Shown here piece after piece: positions 31,996 through 37,282 of a stretch of 37,282 nt of DNA. The notes below the pieces were generated by a model, which saw only the letters and a program-made list of their open reading frames with translations, searched no databases and was not told the DNA's origin. Every line of letters begins with the position of its first letter. Positions within the stretch are counted from its first letter, which is position 1. The stretch is taken from NCBI GenBank assembly GCA_903859155.1, contig CAIOLO010000062.1, positions 1 to 37,282 of the forward strand. Reading direction: 5' to 3'. Origin of the DNA: an uncultured beta proteobacterium. Its GTDB lineage: Bacteria > Pseudomonadota > Gammaproteobacteria > Burkholderiales > SG8-39. Position numbers and translations under genes: made by a program.

Positions 31996-34900
31996 TCATC
32001 CTGCGGATTGCGGCGCCAGGGGCGGCCCCTCGGGAGCCTGGCGCGCGCGTTTGCCGCGCAGCGCCCAATGGCGCAGCCGGTCGAGGTAAAGGTACACCAC
32101 CGGTGTCGTATAGAGGGTGAGGATCTGGCTGAGTATCAGCCCGCCGACGATGGCGATGCCCAGGGGCCGCCGCATTTCGGTGCCCTCGCCCGAAGCGAGC
32201 GCGAGCGGAATCGCGCCGAGCAGTGCCGAGAGCGTGGTCATCATGATCGGCCGGAAGCGCTTCAGGCACGCATGGAAGATGGCCTCGCGCGGCGCCAGGC
32301 CCAGGGTGCGTTCGGCCGCCAGCGCGAAGTCGATCATCATGATGGCGTTTTTCTTGACGATGCCGATCAGCAGGATCACGCCGATCAGCGCAATGATGTT
32401 GAGCTCGGTGCCCGAGGCGAGCAACGCCAGCAATGCACCGATGCCCGCCGAGGGCAGTGTCGAGAGGATGGTGATCGGATGGATGGTGCTCTCGTACAGC
32501 ATGCCCAGCACCAGATAGACGGCCAGCAGCGCGGTGAGGATCAGCCAGGGCTGGCTGGCGAGTGACGCCTGGAAGGCGCGCGCGGTGCCCTGGAAATTGC
32601 CGATGATCGAGCCGGGCACCGAGAGTCGCTGCATCGCCAGGCTGATCGCGTCGGTCGCCGCGGACAGCGAGACATTGGGCGGCAGATTGAACGACATCGT
32701 CGAGGACGCAAACTGCGACTGGTGATTCACCGCCAGGCGCGTGTTGGTGGGCTCATAGCGCGCGAATGCCGACAGCGGCACCTGCGCGCCGTTCGCGGCA
32801 ATCACATACACATCCTTGAGCGACTCCGGGCTCTGCCAGTTGGCCGGCGCGGCCTCCATCACCACGTGGTACTGGTTGAGCGGGTTGTAGATGTTGGACA
32901 CCTGGCGCTGCCCGAAGGCGTTGTTCAGCACCGTGTCGATCATGCGCGGGGTGATGCCCAAGCGCGAGGCCGCATCCCGGTCGATCACCAGCGTGGTCTG
33001 CAGGCCCTTGTCCTGCGAGTCGGTGTTGACATCGGCCAGCTCCGGCAACAGCGCGATGGCCTGGCGGATGCGCGGCTCCCAGGTGCGCAATTCGTCCAGG
33101 TCATCGGCCTGCAGCGTGAACTGGTATTGCGCATTGGCCGAGCGCCCGCCGACGCGGATGTCCTGGAAGGCGTTCAAAAACAAGTTGGCTCCCGGCACGC
33201 GCGCCAGCTGCACGCGCAGGCGCGCAATCACCTGCTCCGCGGACACCCCGCGCTCGGCCAGCGGTTTGAGCGACACGAACATGCCCCCGGTGTTGCGCTG
33301 CCCGCCTCCTGTAAAACCCATCACCGTCTCGACGGCGGGGTCCTGACGGATGATTTCGATGAATTGCAGCAGCTTGGGCCGCATCGCCTGAAATGAAATG
33401 CTCTGGTCGGCCTGGATGAATCCGTTCAGCCTGCCGGTGTCCTGCTGCGGGAAAAACCCCTTGGGAACGATCACGTACAGGTAGATGTTGAGCGCGATGG
33501 TGGCCGCGAGAATGGCCAGCATGATGCGGCCGTGGCGCAGCGCCCAGCCCAGCGACACTTCGTAGCCGTGCAGCATGCCGTTGAATGATGCGTCGGCAAA
33601 CCGGTCCAGCCATGCCCACAGGCCGCGCCGCGCCTGCCTGCGCTTTTCCTCGGCCGCCGCGTCAGCGGGGCCGCGCGCCTTGAGCAGGTGCGCGCACATC
33701 ATCGGCGTGGTGGTGAGCGAGAGCACCAGCGACACCAGGATGGCCACCGACAGCGTCACCGCGAACTCGCGAAACAGACGCCCGACGATGCCGCCCATGA
33801 GCAGGATGGGAATGAACACCGCGATCAGCGACACGCTCATCGAGAGCACGGTGAAGCCCACCTCGCGGGCGCCGAGCAGCGCCGCCTCCATGCGCGATTT
33901 CCCCGCTTCAATGTGGCGCGTGACATTCTCCAGCACCACGATGGCATCGTCGACGACGAAGCCGGTGGCGATGGTCAGGGCCATCAGCGACAGATTGTTC
34001 AGGCTGTAGCCGAGCAGGTACATCACGGCGAAGGTGCCCAGCAACGACACCGGCACCGCCACGCTCGGGATCAGCGCCGCGCGCACATTGCGCAGAAAGG
34101 CGAACACCACCAGGATCACCAGCACCATGGAGATGACCAGCGTGCGCTCGACCTCGCGCAGCGAGGCGCGTATGGTCGGCGTGCGATCGAGCGCCACGCG
34201 CAGATTGATCGCCGCAGGAATGGATGCGCGCATCTGCGGCAGCAGCGCCTTGATGCGGTCGGCGGTCTCGATGATGTTGGCGCCGGGCTGCCGGTTGAGG
34301 ATGACCAGCACCGAGGGCTGTCCGTCGACCGATCCCGCGTTGCGCAGGTCCTCGACCGAATCCACCACTTCGCCCAGGTCGGTCAGCTTGACCGGCGCCC
34401 CGTTTCGATAGCTCACAATCAACGGCAGGTAATCGACCGCCTTCTTGGCCTGGTCGTTGGCGTGGATCTGCCAGCTGCGCTGGCCGTCCTCCACCATGCC
34501 CTTGGGACGGTTGGCGTTGGTGCCGGCGATGGCGATACGCACCTCCTCGAAGCCGATGCCGTATTTGTTGAGTGCCGCGGGATTCAACTCAATGCGCACC
34601 GCGGGCAGCGAACTGCCGCCGACGCTGACCTGGCCGATACCCTTGACCTGCGCGAACTTCTGCGCGAGCACCGTCGAGGCGGCGTCGTACATCTGCCCCT
34701 GGGTCATGGACTCCGAGGTGAGCGCGAGTATCAGGATCGGCGACTCCGCCGGATTGACCTTGCGGTAGGTCGGATTGTTCGGCAGGCCGGTGGGCAGAAG
34801 GCTCCTTGCGGCATTGATCGCCGCCTGCACTTCGCGCGCCGCGCCGTCGATGTCGCGATCGAGATTGAACTGCAGTGTCACGCGCGACGAACCCAGCGAA

Positions 34901-35151
34901 CTCTGCGAGGTGATCTCGGAAATGCCCGCGATACGGCCCAGCGCCCGCTCCAGGGGCGTCGCCACGGTGGCGGCCATGGTCTCCGGGCTGGCGCCGGGCA
35001 GGCGCGCCTGCACCGAGATGGTCGGATAGTCCACCTGCGGCAGCGGCGAGACCGGCAGCAGCTGAAACGAGACCACGCCGGCAAGCGCCACGCCCAGGGT
35101 GAGCAGCGTGGTCGCCACCGGCCTGCGGATAAACGGCGCGGACAGGTTCAC
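31996..35151 (-). CDS. mdtC: RND multidrug efflux pump subunit, MdtC-like
   Basis: A 1051-residue inner-membrane pump subunit of normal length for the HAE1 RND family. It opens with [19 protein letters not shown], has [10 protein letters not shown] at 51-60 and [14 protein letters not shown] near 178-191, which match MdtC more closely than MdtB. The proton-relay pair D401-D402 lies in [13 protein letters not shown] in TM4. In E. coli MdtB and MdtC form a mixed B2C trimer exporting bile salts and novobiocin; substrates here are not known. The start is GTG 35151, overlapping the TGA of the upstream subunit by 4 bases (GTGA), so the two are translationally coupled. The neighbour downstream is a NodT-type channel. 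Confidence 0.93.
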   Translation of the reverse strand: MNLSAPFIRRPVATTLLTLGVALAGVVSFQLLPVSPLPQVDYPTISVQARLPGASPETMAATVATPLERALGRIAGISEITSQSSLGSSRVTLQFNLDRDIDGAAREVQAAINAARSLLPTGLPNNPTYRKVNPAESPILILALTSESMTQGQMYDAASTVLAQKFAQVKGIGQVSVGGSSLPAVRIELNPAALNKYGIGFEEVRIAIAGTNANRPKGMVEDGQRSWQIHANDQAKKAVDYLPLIVSYRNGAPVKLTDLGEVVDSVEDLRNAGSVDGQPSVLVILNRQPGANIIETADRIKALLPQMRASIPAAINLRVALDRTPTIRASLREVERTLVISMVLVILVVFAFLRNVRAALIPSVAVPVSLLGTFAVMYLLGYSLNNLSLMALTIATGFVVDDAIVVLENVTRHIEAGKSRMEAALLGAREVGFTVLSMSVSLIAVFIPILLMGGIVGRLFREFAVTLSVAILVSLVLSLTTTPMMCAHLLKARGPADAAAEEKRRQARRGLWAWLDRFADASFNGMLHGYEVSLGWALRHGRIMLAILAATIALNIYLYVIVPKGFFPQQDTGRLNGFIQADQSISFQAMRPKLLQFIEIIRQDPAVETVMGFTGGGQRNTGGMFVSLKPLAERGVSAEQVIARLRVQLARVPGANLFLNAFQDIRVGGRSANAQYQFTLQADDLDELRTWEPRIRQAIALLPELADVNTDSQDKGLQTTLVIDRDAASRLGITPRMIDTVLNNAFGQRQVSNIYNPLNQYHVVMEAAPANWQSPESLKDVYVIAANGAQVPLSAFARYEPTNTRLAVNHQSQFASSTMSFNLPPNVSLSAATDAISLAMQRLSVPGSIIGNFQGTARAFQASLASQPWLILTALLAVYLVLGMLYESTIHPITILSTLPSAGIGALLALLASGTELNIIALIGVILLIGIVKKNAIMMIDFALAAERTLGLAPREAIFHACLKRFRPIMMTTLSALLGAIPLALASGEGTEMRRPLGIAIVGGLILSQILTLYTTPVVYLYLDRLRHWALRGKRARQAPEGPPLAPQSAG

Positions 35152-37282
35152 GGGCCGACGCCCTCTTCTCCGACAGGCGCCTGCCCGCCCTGAACCGGCA
35201 CGCCCCCGCCGCGCATGCGCCGCGCGAGGCGATCAAACGCGAGATAGATCACCGGCGTGGTGAACAAGGTGAGCACCTGGCTCAGCATCAGGCCGCCCAC
35301 CATGGTGATGCCCAGCGGATGGCGCAGCTCGGAACCCACGCCGGTGCCCAGCATCAGCGGCAGCGCCGCGAGCAGCGCCGCCATGGTGGTCATCAGTATC
35401 GGGCGAAAGCGCAGCAGGCAGGCCTGATAGATGGCCTCGCGCGGGCGCAACCCCTGGGTGCGCTCGGCATCGAGCGCGAAATCAATCATCATGATGGCGT
35501 TCTTGAGCACGATGCCGATGAGCAGCACGATGCCGATCACGCCGATGATGCCCAGATCGTTGCCGTAGAGCATCAAGGCCAGCAACGCGCCCACGCCGGC
35601 CGAAGGCAGCGTCGAGAGGATGGTGATCGGGTGCACATAGCTTTCATAGAGCACGCCCAGCACGATGTACATGGTGACGATGGCCGCCAGGAACAGCAGC
35701 AGCGTGTTGTCCAGGGAAGCCTGAAACGCCAGCGCCGCGCCCTGGAAACGGGTCTGCAGGCTCACCGGCATTCCCATGTCGAGCTGCGCGCCGCGTATCG
35801 CCTTCACCGCATCGCCCAGCGACGCGCCCGGGGCCAGGTTGAAGGATAGGGTCGCGGCCGGAAACTGGCCCAGATGGTTGATCGCAAGCGGCGTGGTGCG
35901 CTCGGTGATGCGCGCCACCGTCGAGAGGCGCACCGGCGGGCCGCTGGTCGAGGTGACAAACAGGTCATTGAGCGCCGCAGGGCCCTTCTGGTATTCCGCC
36001 TGCGCCTCGAGCACCACGCGGTACTGGCTGGTCTGGGTGAAGATGGTCGAGATCAGCCGCTGGCCGAAGGCGTTGTACAGGGCATTGTCGATGGCGGCGG
36101 TGCTCACGCCCAGGCGGCTGGCGGTGTTGCGGTCGATCTCGACATAGGCCTGCCCGCCCTGGTCCTGCAGATCGTTGGCGACATCGACCAGTTCGGCGAG
36201 GCGGCGCAGGCGCTCGGTCAGGCGCGGCACCCACTGCACCAGCTCGTCGTAGTTGGCATCCTCCACGCTCATCTGGTATTGCGTGCGGCTGACGCGGTCT
36301 TCGATGGTCAGGTCCTGCACCGGTTGCATGTAAAGCGAGATCCCCTCCAGGCCCGCCAGCCGCGTCTGCAGCCGGCGTATCACCTGCACCGCATTGACGT
36401 CCCGCTGCCCATGCGGCTTGAGGTTGATCAGCACGCGGCCGCTGTTGAGCGTCGTATTGGTGCCATCCACGCCGATGAAGGACGACAGGCTCTCGACCGC
36501 CGGATCCTCGAGCACCCGGCTCGCCAGCAACTGCTGGCGTTCGGCCATGGCCGCGAACGACACCGTCTGCGGCGCCTCCGAGATGCCCTGGATCACGCCG
36601 GTGTCCTGCACCGGAAAGAAACCCTTGGGAATGACGATGTACAGCAGCACGGTGAGCGCCAGCGTGCCCAGCGCCACCAGCAGCGTGGCCAGGGCATGGT
36701 CGAGCACCCAGGTGAGCATGACGCCGTAGCGGGCCACGATCGCGTTGAAGACGCGCTCGCTGGCGCGAAACAGGCGCCCCTGCTGGGCCTCGGGCGTGTG
36801 GTGCAGCAGTTTCGCGCACATCATCGGCGTCAGCGTCAGCGACACCACGCAGGAGATCAGGATCGCCACCGCCAGCGTGATCGCAAATTCGCGGAACAGG
36901 CGCCCGACCACGTCGCCCATGAACAGCAGCGGAATCAGCACCGCGATCAGCGAGAAGGTCAGCGAGATGATGGTAAATCCTATTTGCTCGGAGCCCTTCA
37001 ACGCCGCCTCGAGCGGTGAATCGCCCTCTTCGATGTAGCGGGAGATGTTCTCGATCATGACGATGGCGTCGTCCACCACGAAACCGGTGGCGATGGTCAA
37101 TGCCATCAGCGTGAGGTTGTTGATGCTGAAGCCCGACAGATACATGAAACCGAAAGTGCCCACCAGCGACACCGGCACCGCCACGCTGGGAATGGCGGTG
37201 GCGCGCGCGCTGCGCAGGAACAGGAATATCACCATCACCACCAGGAACACCGCGAACAGCAACTCGATCTGCACATCCTCCA
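35148..37282 (-). CDS. mdtB: RND multidrug efflux pump subunit, MdtB-like (partial, N-terminus beyond right edge)
   Basis: The frame is open to the window edge and gives 710 visible residues, beginning in the second membrane helix ([14 protein letters not shown]) and ending at the stop 35150-35148. Roughly the first 330 residues of a usual 1040 are missing. The proton-relay aspartates are visible at residues 70-71 in [15 protein letters not shown]. It pairs with the downstream MdtC-like protein, sharing a 4-base overlap; the two-subunit arrangement, rather than one homotrimeric pump, is the basis for the MdtB label. No sign of damage in the visible part. Confidence 0.92.
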   Translation of the reverse strand, partial: EDVQIELLFAVFLVVMVIFLFLRSARATAIPSVAVPVSLVGTFGFMYLSGFSINNLTLMALTIATGFVVDDAIVMIENISRYIEEGDSPLEAALKGSEQIGFTIISLTFSLIAVLIPLLFMGDVVGRLFREFAITLAVAILISCVVSLTLTPMMCAKLLHHTPEAQQGRLFRASERVFNAIVARYGVMLTWVLDHALATLLVALGTLALTVLLYIVIPKGFFPVQDTGVIQGISEAPQTVSFAAMAERQQLLASRVLEDPAVESLSSFIGVDGTNTTLNSGRVLINLKPHGQRDVNAVQVIRRLQTRLAGLEGISLYMQPVQDLTIEDRVSRTQYQMSVEDANYDELVQWVPRLTERLRRLAELVDVANDLQDQGGQAYVEIDRNTASRLGVSTAAIDNALYNAFGQRLISTIFTQTSQYRVVLEAQAEYQKGPAALNDLFVTSTSGPPVRLSTVARITERTTPLAINHLGQFPAATLSFNLAPGASLGDAVKAIRGAQLDMGMPVSLQTRFQGAALAFQASLDNTLLLFLAAIVTMYIVLGVLYESYVHPITILSTLPSAGVGALLALMLYGNDLGIIGVIGIVLLIGIVLKNAIMMIDFALDAERTQGLRPREAIYQACLLRFRPILMTTMAALLAALPLMLGTGVGSELRHPLGITMVGGLMLSQVLTLFTTPVIYLAFDRLARRMRGGGVPVQGGQAPVGEEGVGP

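Noticed and set aside
30489-35193. Long plus-strand open frames of about 500-540 codons opposite the efflux operon
   Set aside because: Antisense to the NodT-type and RND genes; no motifs.

Overview
The window is a GC-rich (roughly two-thirds G+C by eye), gene-dense stretch of a Gram-negative chromosome, most likely from a betaproteobacterium related to Burkholderiales or Rhodocyclales. The evidence is a Bug/TctC-type solute receptor (a family expanded in Betaproteobacteria), a 1309-residue single-chain PurL, a MdtBC plus NodT-type tripartite efflux system, Prc/Tsp and AsmA-type envelope proteins. This assignment is inference from gene content. No rRNA, tRNA, CRISPR, phage or insertion sequence was found.

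Layout. (1) 1-3023: a YfhO-type polytopic membrane protein cut by the left edge, divergent from a TPR/StrF-like glycosyltransferase. (2) 8678-3208, minus strand: an apparent operon of an ADP/ATP-translocase-like MFS protein, a secreted-looking aldo/keto reductase (1-base stop/start overlap), a short MetE-like methyltransferase with a Lys/Ala tail, a class II aldolase-like protein and a Bug receptor, closed by a rho-independent terminator. It looks like uptake and breakdown of an unidentified carboxylate or sugar acid. (3) 8727-12634, plus strand: a TPR/GT9-like glycosyltransferase, a SAM methyltransferase and an FAD monooxygenase, tightly packed. (4) 14930-12738: a SulP transporter with STAS and cyclic-nucleotide-binding domains, preceded by a small overlapping reading frame with a strong ribosome-binding site. 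(5) 15393-15827: a two-CBS-domain protein, convergent with purL (19788-15859). (6) 22996-19919: an unusual AsmA-type protein with a roughly 500-residue charged helical stalk built partly from DNA tandem repeats. (7) 23166-27930, plus strand: a Bcr/CflA exporter, the NAD(P)HX repair enzyme Nnr and a SbmA/YddA-like ABC transporter. (8) 30229-28058: the periplasmic protease Prc/Tsp, preceded by a CpxR-like direct repeat. (9) 37282-30507: an RND pump pair (MdtB-like, cut by the right edge, and MdtC-like) and a NodT-family outer-membrane lipoprotein.

A 68-bp hairpin-forming repeat occurs three times (two tandem copies after the Bcr/CflA gene, one after the NodT gene), each next to a stop codon, and looks like a REP-type family of this genome. 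Most other long open frames are antisense shadows typical of GC-rich DNA and are left out. The least ordinary items are the AsmA stalk protein, the repeat family, the small frame overlapping the SulP start, and the Bug/aldolase/MetE-like/AKR/Tlc-like operon. Nothing here amounts to a clearly recognisable new defence or mobile system.
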